Shown: positions 9,031 through 16,496, counted from the stretch's first letter. The stretch: 34,097 bases of DNA from an uncultured Lachnospiraceae bacterium (GCA_946632055.1 CAMPAR010000016.1:1-34097); one strand, 5' to 3'. The notes: a model not told the origin generated them from the sequence alone. Program-made: numbers and translations.

Positions 9031-9765
9031 ATGAAAAGAACCATTGATTTGTCGGAGATTTCCGACGGAAAGCTGTATGAAATAGACGATCTGTGCCGGC
9101 TCGGGTGCTCTGACTGCGCCGGCTGCTCCTCCTGCTGTCATGACACGGAGGGACTGGTGCTGGATCCTTTGGACCTCTCGCGCCTCCGCGCGGTCACCGG
9201 CCGGGATTTCATGAGTTTGATTCAGGAAGAGCTGGAGCTTGTGATGATCGACGAAATGCTCCTTCCGAAGATGAAAATGGACGCGCGGTCGGCCTGTCAC
9301 TTCCTGGATGAAAACGGCCGCTGCCGGATCCACGCGATGCGCCCCGGCATCTGTCGCCTCTTCCCGCTCGGCCGCTTCTACGAAAACGACGATTATAAAT
9401 ACTTCCTCCAGACCCTGGAGTGCCGCAAGCACGACCGCTACAAGGTCCGGATCCGGGAATGGCTTGATGAGGCGGACGCCGAGGGCTATCACGATTATAT
9501 CATGAGCTGGCACCGCTTTTTGAAGCTGATGGAAGAAAAACTCCCGCTCTTAACCGATGAGAGCAGGAGTTCCGTCACAAGCTATGTGTTAAAGGTGTTT
9601 TTCCTGGCGCCTTACCAGGCGGAAGCCGATTTTTCCAGCGCAGGCTCCGAAGGCCGGTATTCCACGGATTTATTTTTCAGCGAATACTACGGCCGGATGC
9701 TGCAGGTCAGAGAAGCGCTTCATCCGCTTTTTCCCGAGTTAGAGGTTCCAGATTTCGATTCATGA
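9031..9765 (+). CDS. YkgJ-family zinc/iron-chelating Cys-cluster protein
   Basis: A 244-aa cytoplasmic protein. The N-terminus MKRTIDLSEISDGKLYEIDD leads into the dense cysteine motif CxxCxxCxxCC (residues 26-36, CSDCAGCSSCC). More family cysteines follow in SACHFLDENGRCRIHAMRP and CRLFPLGR, and a late Cys in TLECRKH. This is the YkgJ/FliB-like CxxCxxCC family, believed to bind a metal ion or an Fe-S cluster; its reaction is not known. There is no ribosome site before the ATG, and the promoter ends 6 nt upstream, so the transcript appears leaderless. The last 59 bp overlap the 3' end of the opposing CARF-nuclease gene. Confidence 0.85.
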   Translation: MKRTIDLSEISDGKLYEIDDLCRLGCSDCAGCSSCCHDTEGLVLDPLDLSRLRAVTGRDFMSLIQEELELVMIDEMLLPKMKMDARSACHFLDENGRCRIHAMRPGICRLFPLGRFYENDDYKYFLQTLECRKHDRYKVRIREWLDEADAEGYHDYIMSWHRFLKLMEEKLPLLTDESRSSVTSYVLKVFFLAPYQAEADFSSAGSEGRYSTDLFFSEYYGRMLQVREALHPLFPELEVPDFDS

Positions 9766-10900
9766 CCCGGATTTCCATCTCTTCGGCGCGCAGAAGGTCC
9801 GTTTCCGACATTCCTTTTGCCGTCACGAGCATCATTTTGGAATATTTTCCGCCGAAACGCGCTGCGACAGCCGAAAGCTCGTACAGCGCGTTTTTGTCGG
9901 CCATTCCGATCTTGCAGGAGACAAAGGTCGGAATCAGGCCGTGCAGCGCCAGCACGTCGATTTCATTCACAACATCCCGCCCGGACTTCGTGTGAATCAC
10001 GCCGTCCCAGTCGAGATGCACGCCAACCTTGCAGTTCGGCGTCAGCGCGCGGAGGATCTGGTAGGTATGCAGCTCGAGGATCGAGCCGGCGTCCGTCAGG
10101 ATGTTCCGAACCGTGCGGCTCCGGAAAGTAAAGCGGAAGCTCCTTCTCGAGCACTCCACCTCCCGGAAAATGCCGCGCATCTCTCCTTCTCTTAGGAACG
10201 TTTCCAGGAATTCATCCGTGAAGGCGCGGGTTTTCTTAAGATTCTCCCGCGTTTCCCGCGCGTCAAGATCGACCGAGAGGCTCTCGGATCTCAGCGTCTT
10301 CTGCAGGAAACCGGAAAGCGACGACCACTGATTCTCATACTTTTCAAACATCTCCCAGATCGCATTCACAACCTCCTCGGTCTCATCATCGTCAATCTCC
10401 TTGATTTCCTTATGCATCCGGTAATTGATGACGCCGCCCCGCATCTCGATGAAGCGGTCGAGGTCAAGCTCGACGGACTGCGGCTGCACTGTCTCTGACA
10501 GGCGCCTTTCCCTGTCCTCGCAGTACTCGATCAGGCGGTCCTCGCTGATCCAGTACAGGTGCATCGGCAGGGAAAGCTCCTTCTCCACCATGCCGAAGGC
10601 CGCGAGCACCTGCCCCTTCCCGCCGGTCAGATCCAGATACACCCGGTTGCCTCTCGCATGCTCCGCCGCCACCTCGTCCCGGATTTTCTTCAGGATATTC
10701 GCGAGATTCGTTCGAGAAACCGCGTGGAATTCCACCCGCTCGACGCCGCAGTATTTATTCAGGAAGCGCTCCGTATCCTTCTGCCGGAGCTTCAGATAAT
10801 CTTCATATCCGAAAAAGATCACCTTGTTCAGCCGCCAGTGCATGGTGGTGATCAGATTTTCAACCGGTTCCTTGCTGAGGAATTTAATCAGTATATTCAT
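9707..10900 (-). CDS. Orphan Card1/Can2-like CARF nuclease (DUF1887)
   Basis: A 397-aa protein with the layout of DUF1887 / Card1-type effectors. The N-terminal half resembles a CARF Rossmann domain: starts MNILIKFLSKEPVENLIT, with a ligand-loop motif YLDLTGGKGQ at 88-97. A helical middle region follows. The C-terminal PD-(D/E)xK nuclease shows GSILELHTY (Glu276), VNEIDVLA (Asp315) and FVSCK (Lys330); Ser328 stands where most such nucleases have Glu. Card1 is activated by cyclic tetra-adenylate from type III CRISPR and degrades RNA and ssDNA. Here no CRISPR array or cas gene is nearby, so the activator is unknown. An AGGAG site precedes the ATG, and the gene has its own promoter. The 3' end overlaps the convergent YkgJ-like gene by 59 bp. 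Confidence 0.82.
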   Translation of the reverse strand: MNILIKFLSKEPVENLITTMHWRLNKVIFFGYEDYLKLRQKDTERFLNKYCGVERVEFHAVSRTNLANILKKIRDEVAAEHARGNRVYLDLTGGKGQVLAAFGMVEKELSLPMHLYWISEDRLIEYCEDRERRLSETVQPQSVELDLDRFIEMRGGVINYRMHKEIKEIDDDETEEVVNAIWEMFEKYENQWSSLSGFLQKTLRSESLSVDLDARETRENLKKTRAFTDEFLETFLREGEMRGIFREVECSRRSFRFTFRSRTVRNILTDAGSILELHTYQILRALTPNCKVGVHLDWDGVIHTKSGRDVVNEIDVLALHGLIPTFVSCKIGMADKNALYELSAVAARFGGKYSKMMLVTAKGMSETDLLRAEEMEIRVMNRNLEPLTREKADEALL

Positions 10901-10930
10901 GTGGTGTCTCCTGTTGTAAAAATCAGTTAT

Positions 10931-10959
10931 AGTTTACCCCCTGAAAAGGACGCTGTCAA
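10931..10959 (-). promoter_or_regulatory. Promoter of the CARF-nuclease gene
   Basis: On the minus strand, TTGACA (10954-10959), a 17-bp spacer and TAAACT (10931-10936). The leader would be about 25 nt. Confidence 0.65.
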
Positions 10960-10976
10960 CCGTTTCCATCCTCCTC

Positions 10977-11027
10977 GTGGGATGCGGCTGGCATCCCACA
11001 TTCGAAATGCTTCGCATTTATTCTGGG
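10977..11027. repeat. Double-hairpin intergenic element (dispersed repeat candidate)
   Basis: A perfect 9-bp stem GTGGGATGC/GCATCCCAC (10977-10985 with 10991-10999) is followed by a second hairpin-like sequence CATTCGAAATG-cttcg-CATTT (10999-11019) and TGGG. The second part nearly repeats 5994-6020 in reverse orientation. CCCA at 10995-10998 could pair either with the first arm or with the TGGG at 11024-11027, so the two folds compete. It sits in the 271-bp gap between divergent genes; nothing else was recognised there apart from the promoter at 10931-10959 and the ribosome site of the next gene. Confidence 0.5.
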
Positions 11028-11171
11028 AGATGAACAAATTTTCAGCTTTGTTTCAGCAAGGCCTGATATACTTGCGCCATCCAAAGGAAAAACCGCCGGA
11101 TCAACGACAACAGAAAAGATCAAACAGCGGCCGCGGATAAAAGCGGTCCGAAACCTTAAAGGAGGTATATC

Positions 11172-12872
11172 ATGAATCTGAACAGAAAGCTTACAAAGAA
11201 CTGGAAAAAAGCCTTGATCGGCATCAGCGCGGCGGCCATGCTCACGGCCGGCATCGGAGGTACGGCTTCCTACGCGGCATCCGACGATACCGCACAGGCA
11301 TCGGAAACCAGCACCCTTTCCGACACTGCACTTGCAAAAGGACAGCAGGGCGGTTTTACCTTTGGAAACGGCGGAAGGAACGGAAACGGCCAGGGCGGCT
11401 TCGGCGGAGGTCAGATGCCCGGAAACGGCCAGATGCCGGAAGGCATGATGCCTCCGGATATGTCCGGGATGCCTCAGTTTGAAAAGGGTGAAATGCCTGA
11501 ATTCGGACAGGGCGAAATGCCTCAGGGCGGCCAGATGACGGGGCCCGGAGCTCAGATGGGCGGTATGGCTGGCGGACAGATGATGGACCAGAACGTCACT
11601 TATCAGGAGGAGCCCTCCGAGATCGTGACAAGCGACGCCGAAAATACGGCGATCACTCTCACGGCGGATGAAGCGAACGCCGAAACCATCGTGATGACGG
11701 ACGAAAACAGCGAAGTCAAAATCGAATCCGCCGGCACCTACATCATCACCGGCAGCTGCGAAGACGGAAATATTACCGTCAAGAAGGGAACGACCGGCGT
11801 GGTTCTGATCCTGAAGGACCTGGATCTCAGCTCCTCAAGCGGCGCGGCCGTCTCCTGCAATAAAGGCAGCGAAGTGAAGATCATTGTCGAAGGAAACGTC
11901 ACCCTCACAGACGCCGAGGATCCGGCGGACGAGACCAGCACGGATACCGAGATTGCGGACGCATTTGACGGAGCCGCTCTGAAAATCAAGGACGGCGCAA
12001 ATGTCGCACTCACCGGCACCGGAACGCTCACGATCGATGCTTCTGCCTGCAAGAACGGTATCAAGGTCGGCGACGCGGACACGCCTTCCTTCGTCATCGA
12101 CGGCGATCTGACCCTCAATATCACCGCGGCGAACGACGCAATCAACAGCGGCTATGACCTGACGATTCTCTCCGGAACTCTGAATATCACGGCAGGCGAC
12201 GACGCGATCCACGCGGACCGGATCCTGACGATCGGCTCGGAGGACGGTTCCGGCCCGGCCATCAATATTCTTTCGAGCAACGAAGGACTTGAGGGCACCG
12301 TGGTCAATCTTTTCGGCGGTACCGGCTCGATTCAGGCCTCTGACGACGGAATCAACGCTGCAAACAGCGACAATACCTATGCGGATTCCCTGACCTTCTC
12401 GATCAATATCACCGGCGGGACCTGGACAGTGAATTCAGGCGTCGACGGTCTGGACTCGAACGGAAACGTCAACGCTGTCGGCGGTTCCACGACGATCCAC
12501 AGCGCCGCAACGGCTGTCGACTGCGGTATTGACTATGACGGACTTCTTTACATCGCCGACGGTACCGTCGACAACTCCTGCGGCGTCTCCGGCCCGGACG
12601 GCATGATGGACGGCATGGGACAGAGAGGCGGCATGGGACAGTCTGGTGATATGGGCGAGAGAAGCGGTATGGGTCCGATGCGCGGTTCAGAAAACGCCGA
12701 AAACAGCACCGGAGGAGCAACTGCTCCAACGGCCGATGCCGGGGATCTCGACTCCTCCGAATCCGTACAGCCGGATGCCGATGCCGGCTCCGAGACTTCC
12801 GAGCCGGGCTTCTTCTCCCGGATCGGCAGCAGCATTTCCGGTTTCTTCGGAAGAATCTTCGGCGGCAGATAA
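11172..12872 (+). CDS. Secreted Cthe_2159-like carbohydrate-binding beta-helix protein
   Basis: A 566-aa secreted protein. The signal peptide (about 1-35, KALIGISAAAMLTAGIGG ending near ASYA) is followed by a low-complexity Gly/Met/Gln/Pro region (about 55-145, QMPGNGQMPEG-like repeats). A right-handed beta-helix domain (about 155-455) carries repeated TSDAENTAITLTADEA, LKDLDLSSSSGAAVSCNKG, AFDGAALKIKDG and GDDAIHADRILTI turns. This matches the Cthe_2159 family, whose founding member binds acidic polysaccharide such as polygalacturonate and calcium. A second Gly/Met-rich stretch (GGMGQSGDMGERSGMG) leads to a hydrophobic/Gly C-terminus (FFSRIGSSISGFFGRIFGGR). Start: AAAGGAGGT site 8 nt before the ATG. 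Binding target inferred from the family only. Confidence 0.8.
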   Translation: MNLNRKLTKNWKKALIGISAAAMLTAGIGGTASYAASDDTAQASETSTLSDTALAKGQQGGFTFGNGGRNGNGQGGFGGGQMPGNGQMPEGMMPPDMSGMPQFEKGEMPEFGQGEMPQGGQMTGPGAQMGGMAGGQMMDQNVTYQEEPSEIVTSDAENTAITLTADEANAETIVMTDENSEVKIESAGTYIITGSCEDGNITVKKGTTGVVLILKDLDLSSSSGAAVSCNKGSEVKIIVEGNVTLTDAEDPADETSTDTEIADAFDGAALKIKDGANVALTGTGTLTIDASACKNGIKVGDADTPSFVIDGDLTLNITAANDAINSGYDLTILSGTLNITAGDDAIHADRILTIGSEDGSGPAINILSSNEGLEGTVVNLFGGTGSIQASDDGINAANSDNTYADSLTFSINITGGTWTVNSGVDGLDSNGNVNAVGGSTTIHSAATAVDCGIDYDGLLYIADGTVDNSCGVSGPDGMMDGMGQRGGMGQSGDMGERSGMGPMRGSENAENSTGGATAPTADAGDLDSSESVQPDADAGSETSEPGFFSRIGSSISGFFGRIFGGR

Positions 12873-12896
12873 GCCTCCGTTTATCATAAAACAGGA

Positions 12897-12922
12897 GCGG
12901 CCGGGAAAAGCCTCCCGGCCGC
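12897..12922. terminator. Bidirectional terminator
   Basis: A perfect 9-bp stem GCGGCCGGG/CCCGGCCGC (12897-12905 with 12914-12922) is followed by TTTCTCTC on the plus strand and, after the minus-strand stem, by TCCTGTTTTA. It lies between convergent genes ending at 12872 and 12930 and can serve both. Confidence 0.8.
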
Positions 12923-12929
12923 TTTCTCT

Positions 12930-13502
12930 CTATCTTCCGCGCTTTACCAGGATCATCCCGAACAGGAAGCCGAAAATAAAGCCGAAGAGATGTCCCAGAT
13001 AGTCCACGGAGCTGCTGTCCGGGACCAGATTGATCGCCGCGTAAATGCCGAGTCTCAGAAGCTGGCTTTTCAGCACTGCTTTATCCAGAAGCTTCCGGTT
13101 CTTGATATAGAAGGCCGCATTGACGCCGAGAAGCCCCATGATCGCGCCGGAAGCGCCGAGCGACCAGGTATTGTCCCGCATCAGATATCGGAAGCCCGCG
13201 TCGGCAAGCCCGCCCGCGATGCCGGAGGCAAAGTACAGGGTGTAGTATTTCCACACCGGCTGCGTCAGGAGCACCAGCCCCGAAAGGCCGAAAAGGGAAA
13301 TCATATTGAAGGTGATGTGGCGGATATCCGCGTGAAGGAACATGGAGGAAAGCACCCGCCAGTATTCGTGATCCGCGTACACCGTTTGCGCGTTCATCAT
13401 CCAGTCGTATTTATCATAGGCAAAAAAGCCGAGGATAAAGATGATCACATTCGCGGCAATCAGGATATAAACCGGTATCTGCTTTTTGATGCTTAAGCCC
13501 AT
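12930..13502 (-). CDS. Rhomboid-family intramembrane serine protease
   Basis: A 190-aa polytopic membrane protease with six predicted helices. Signature residues: an FLHADIRHITFNM segment (oxyanion-site Asn66 with His57 and His62), catalytic Ser118 in SLGASGAIMG, and catalytic His171 in DYLGHLFGF. Rhomboids cut transmembrane helices of substrate proteins within the membrane. The GGAG site lies 6 nt before the ATG. It is the last gene of the operon starting at 16257, 33 nt after the unknown 388-aa protein, before a shared terminator. Its place in the operon suggests it may cut or release a product of the same pathway, but independent housekeeping use is equally possible. Confidence 0.92.
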   Translation of the reverse strand: MGLSIKKQIPVYILIAANVIIFILGFFAYDKYDWMMNAQTVYADHEYWRVLSSMFLHADIRHITFNMISLFGLSGLVLLTQPVWKYYTLYFASGIAGGLADAGFRYLMRDNTWSLGASGAIMGLLGVNAAFYIKNRKLLDKAVLKSQLLRLGIYAAINLVPDSSSVDYLGHLFGFIFGFLFGMILVKRGR

Positions 13503-13535
13503 GTATGCTCCATTCCTTTTAAAGGCTGACGCCTC

Positions 13536-14702
13536 TTAGAGTTCCGTCCAGTTCAGGCGGTTCAGCGTCTCCTGGTCCGGCGCCGCGCCGGACACGCCGT
13601 ACACATCCCCGTAGCGGTTTTCGTAGACATGATCGGCCGTCACGGAAACCTCGACCGGGCGGCCGTCCGTCGTATAATAGGTATTGACGCCCCGCACAGC
13701 TTCCGAATAGTTCTGGCTGATCCGGCTCTCCGAGGCCATCTTCTGATTCCAGCTGTCCATGATTCCGGCGGAAATCTGCTGCGAGTTTTCCTGCAGCATC
13801 CGCGTCAGCTTCTGCTGCTGGTACTGCAGATTCATCCGCGCCTGATTCGCCATCTGCTGGTACTGCAGGCTCTGCTGCAGCCTCCATCCGGCCCGCTCCG
13901 AGCGCAGCCGGATAAACTCGCTGCGAAGCGAGGGCTCCATCTGCCAGGTCGATACGACGTCGATAAAGGCCGAAGACGCTTCCTTCTCGTACTCCGCCGG
14001 CGTGATGAGGACGAAACGGTTCTCCGCGCCCCATTCGATCGCGTCGCAGGGGCTGCCCTCTCCGAACACATAGCTCCCCTTCGCCTGCTGCCGCGCACCG
14101 CCCATGCCGAACATCCCGTAACCGGTCGGCGCCGTCGTATAGTATTCAATTCCCTTGTAATCCACGCCTGCGTATACCACGAAAGGAATTCCGTCCTTCT
14201 CGCCGGTATAGCGCGACAGAATCGACCGGAACATCACGTTCTGCGGATAGGTCGGCGCGCCGCCCATGGCTTCATACTGGAAGTAGACGTCGTACTCCGC
14301 CCGGAAATCCGCCAGCTTCTTCCGGAGATTCCGGTCGAAAACGCTCGGCAGCGTCGCCCTCGCGGTCTCCGTCAGCCTCATTTCGGCCATATACTCCGCA
14401 GTCTCCTTCACATAGAGCCAGGGATCGATAAAATCCCGGACAGAGTCCCAGAGAATGCCCGGCACCTGCCTCAGCGCCTTTTTGATGACCGGGTTCTTAT
14501 AGGTCGTGAACATCTCGTCCGACATCGCGTAAATGCGGATCTTTCTCGGGTAATCCTGCACAAAGGAAAGCACGGTGAAGGGCACGCGTTCATGCTTCAT
14601 CTTCGGTGAGAAGATCCCGCTGCAGGCGTAGCCCGCCGGGACCGCCGAGGAAGCGACGACCCGGTTATCCGAAGTCCTGATAGTCATCATGCTCGAACTC
14701 AT
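13536..14702 (-). CDS. Unknown 388-aa protein in the radical SAM operon
   Basis: I do not recognise this protein. No signal peptide or clear membrane helix is seen. The N-terminal half has a start like SSAVPAGYACSGIFSP, a region of alternating hydrophobics (VPFTVLSFVQDYPRKIRIYAMSD, about 41-63) and a Gly/Met patch (PTGYGMFGMGG). It contains YAG in VVYAGVDYKG, but not the YAGP motif of the first operon gene. Around residues 270-310 it is rich in Gln and Met (QQSLQYQQMANQAR), probably a coiled coil. The end has VNTYYTTDGRPVEVS followed by NRYGDVYGVSG. An AGAGGTGA ribosome site precedes the ATG at 14702, 6 nt after the radical SAM gene stop. Tight coupling suggests a partner, scaffold or delivery protein of the modification system. 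Confidence 0.75.
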   Translation of the reverse strand: MSSSMMTIRTSDNRVVASSAVPAGYACSGIFSPKMKHERVPFTVLSFVQDYPRKIRIYAMSDEMFTTYKNPVIKKALRQVPGILWDSVRDFIDPWLYVKETAEYMAEMRLTETARATLPSVFDRNLRKKLADFRAEYDVYFQYEAMGGAPTYPQNVMFRSILSRYTGEKDGIPFVVYAGVDYKGIEYYTTAPTGYGMFGMGGARQQAKGSYVFGEGSPCDAIEWGAENRFVLITPAEYEKEASSAFIDVVSTWQMEPSLRSEFIRLRSERAGWRLQQSLQYQQMANQARMNLQYQQQKLTRMLQENSQQISAGIMDSWNQKMASESRISQNYSEAVRGVNTYYTTDGRPVEVSVTADHVYENRYGDVYGVSGAAPDQETLNRLNWTEL

Positions 14703-14708
14703 TCTGTT

Positions 14709-15737
14709 TCACCTCTTTTCTTCCGGAATCTCCCGCGCGCAGCCGATGTTTTCATACAGCTTTCCATGCGTGAACCAGTTGTAAGAGCGGCAGCCGCCCG
14801 CACAATAGGCCGAAACGCTGCAGGACGCGCATTTTCCGGTCAAAAACTTCTTCTGAAAGCCCCGGTTATAGGAAAAGGCCTTCTCGTCCTCCCAGATTTC
14901 CCGGAGGCTTTTCTCGCGCAGATTTCCTTCATTGAAGCGTTCATCGTACATCGACTCGCAGCCGCGCACATTCCCGACAGAATCGATGCCGAGCGACGTG
15001 AGTCCGGCGCGGCAGCCGGTAAAGCGGAAGCGGCCGTTCTGTACGCCGCGAAGCGAGCCTTCCGTTTCCGTATAATATCCGATGTTGTCCGCAATTCCGA
15101 GCGCGAACGGCGCTTCTCTCCGGTGCCTTTCCACGAAGTCCACCGCTTCCCGGAAGGAAAAGCGCCAGGGCACGCCTCCGTTTGCCGCGTTGCCCATCGG
15201 CGAGCAGGCCTGCAGCTGCCATGCGAAGATCGGGAGCGGCTCCAGATACCGGTACATCTCCGGGAGACGCTTCACATTCTCCGCGTTCAGCGTGCTGATC
15301 ACGGACACCGGAATCCCGGCCTCTGTCAGCACCCGGATGGCCTGATCCGCGCGCTGAAATGAGCCCTCCTGCCGGTACTTGTCATGGACGTCCTTCGGTC
15401 CGTCGATCGAGACGGCGACGGATTCCACCTGAAGCGTCTTCAGCGTGTCCACCAAAGCGTCCCCGAAAAGGAATCCATTCGTAATGATCGTGACACGGAG
15501 ACCTGCGTCCCGAAGAGCCCGGACAATCTCCTCCCAGTCCTTCCGCATGAAGACTTCGCCGCCGATCAGATTCACCCGTTTGCATCCGAGCTCCGACAGC
15601 TGCTTCACGACAGAGAGACATTCTTCGGTCGTAAGTTCATTCTCCCTCGCTCTTCCGCCGGAAGACCCGCAGTATTTGCAGGAGAAGCAGCAGGCCAGCG
15701 TGATTTCCCAGACAATGCTGTTCAGCCGATACTTCAT
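14709..15737 (-). CDS. Radical SAM/SPASM peptide- or protein-modifying enzyme
   Basis: A 342-aa cytoplasmic radical S-adenosylmethionine enzyme. The [4Fe-4S] motif CX3CX2C is LACCFSCKYC (Cys16, Cys20, Cys23), followed by the SAM-binding GGEV motif (NLIGGEVFMR). The C-terminal SPASM domain binds auxiliary clusters: Cys242 and Cys260 (GX4C type, GNVRGC), then CX2CX5CX3C (303, 306, 312, 316) and a last Cys333. SPASM enzymes include RiPP maturases and sulfatase maturases. No N-terminal RRE precursor-binding domain is present. The start is the ATG at 15737 with an AGAGGAAG site; an in-frame ATG at 15755 has none. The gene follows the VYAGP-repeat protein by 28 nt and precedes the unknown 388-aa gene by 6 nt. 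That context, rather than any motif, suggests the VYAGP protein as substrate. Confidence 0.9.
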   Translation of the reverse strand: MKYRLNSIVWEITLACCFSCKYCGSSGGRARENELTTEECLSVVKQLSELGCKRVNLIGGEVFMRKDWEEIVRALRDAGLRVTIITNGFLFGDALVDTLKTLQVESVAVSIDGPKDVHDKYRQEGSFQRADQAIRVLTEAGIPVSVISTLNAENVKRLPEMYRYLEPLPIFAWQLQACSPMGNAANGGVPWRFSFREAVDFVERHRREAPFALGIADNIGYYTETEGSLRGVQNGRFRFTGCRAGLTSLGIDSVGNVRGCESMYDERFNEGNLREKSLREIWEDEKAFSYNRGFQKKFLTGKCASCSVSAYCAGGCRSYNWFTHGKLYENIGCAREIPEEKR

Positions 15738-15765
15738 AGCGCTTCCTCTTTGCATGCGGGCTTCG

Positions 15766-16257
15766 TCAGCCCTGACGGTTCAGGAAGAAATCCGGTCCCG
15801 CATAGACCATCTTCATGGCGGCATCATCCGGTTTGTCTTCCTGATCCTTCAGCGGCGTGCCGCACTCCGTACAGAAGGGAGAATTTTCCGGGACCTTCGC
15901 CCCGCAAGCGGGACAGACGCGCCAGTTTCCTTCCTCCTCTTCCGCAAAATTCCCGGGATACGGCTTCAGATCCTCCTCTTCGACCGGTTCCTCCTCCGGT
16001 CCGTCCCACATGTCCGGACCGCCGTAGACATCTTCGATCTCCGCGTCAGACGGGTTCCCGTTCTCCGGCTTATCGGGCGATACCGGCTTCGGACCGGCAT
16101 ACACGCGGCCCATCACGCCCTTAGGCCACTCCATATTCTGCGGACCGGCATAGACGGCTCCTGTCTCCGCCGGATCCGGCCTTCCGATCTCGCGGGGTCC
16201 GGCATAGACCCCGCTTATTTCCACTTTTCTCTTTTTCCGTTTCAGAAAGTCAAACAT
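15766..16257 (-). CDS. Zinc-ribbon protein with five VY(A/G)GP motifs (candidate radical SAM substrate)
   Basis: A 163-aa protein. After a basic start (MFDFLKRKKRKVEISG), five copies of V-Y-(A/G)-G-P occur, with Tyr at 18, 36, 53, 78 and 152. The contexts are VYAGPREI, VYAGPQNM, VYAGPKPV, VYGGPDMW and VYAGPDFF, the last 12 residues from the C-terminus. The linkers are Pro/Glu/Asp-rich and probably unstructured. A zinc ribbon CPAC...CTEC (Cys115, 118, 129, 132) separates motifs 4 and 5. There is no signal peptide or membrane helix. The start is the ATG at 16257 with an AGGAGG site; an in-frame ATG at 16584 is rejected because the promoter lies downstream of it. It is the first gene of the operon, upstream of the radical SAM gene. 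Repeated short motifs beside a SPASM enzyme are typical of modified substrates; that role is inferred. Confidence 0.8.
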   Translation of the reverse strand: MFDFLKRKKRKVEISGVYAGPREIGRPDPAETGAVYAGPQNMEWPKGVMGRVYAGPKPVSPDKPENGNPSDAEIEDVYGGPDMWDGPEEEPVEEEDLKPYPGNFAEEEEGNWRVCPACGAKVPENSPFCTECGTPLKDQEDKPDDAAMKMVYAGPDFFLNRQG

Positions 16258-16344
16258 ACAGCCTCCTGTCATTTTACGGAAGCGATTTCTCACTCCCAGG
16301 GCAGCCATTCCTGAAGCCGCCTTTTCACGGTCTCTTTTCTTTTT

Positions 16345-16373
16345 ATCATAAATCCCGGAAAGAGGACTGTCAA
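16345..16373 (-). promoter_or_regulatory. Promoter of the VYAGP / radical SAM operon
   Basis: On the minus strand, TTGACA (16368-16373), a 17-bp spacer and TATGAT (16345-16350), near-consensus sigma-A boxes. The transcription start would be near 16338, giving a leader of about 80 nt. No further promoter was seen between the four genes. Confidence 0.82.
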
Positions 16374-16467
16374 CCGGAAAATGCCGCCGCAGGGACAGGA
16401 ACCTCTTCCGCAGGTGATTTCTGGCGCAGCCTGTCCCGAAAAGATACAAAAAATCAAATGTTGTGGC

Positions 16468-16496
16468 TTGTTCGTTCACGCAGCTTGCATTATAAT
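16468..16496 (+). promoter_or_regulatory. Promoter of the GH2 gene
   Basis: TTGTTC (16468-16473), a 17-bp spacer and TATAAT (16491-16496). The leader would be about 58 nt. Confidence 0.65.

Noticed and set aside
10901..11171. Riboswitch or stable RNA between the CARF nuclease and the beta-helix protein
   Set aside because: Hairpins are present, but no known riboswitch core was recognised and the sequence partly matches another intergenic site, pointing to a repeat.
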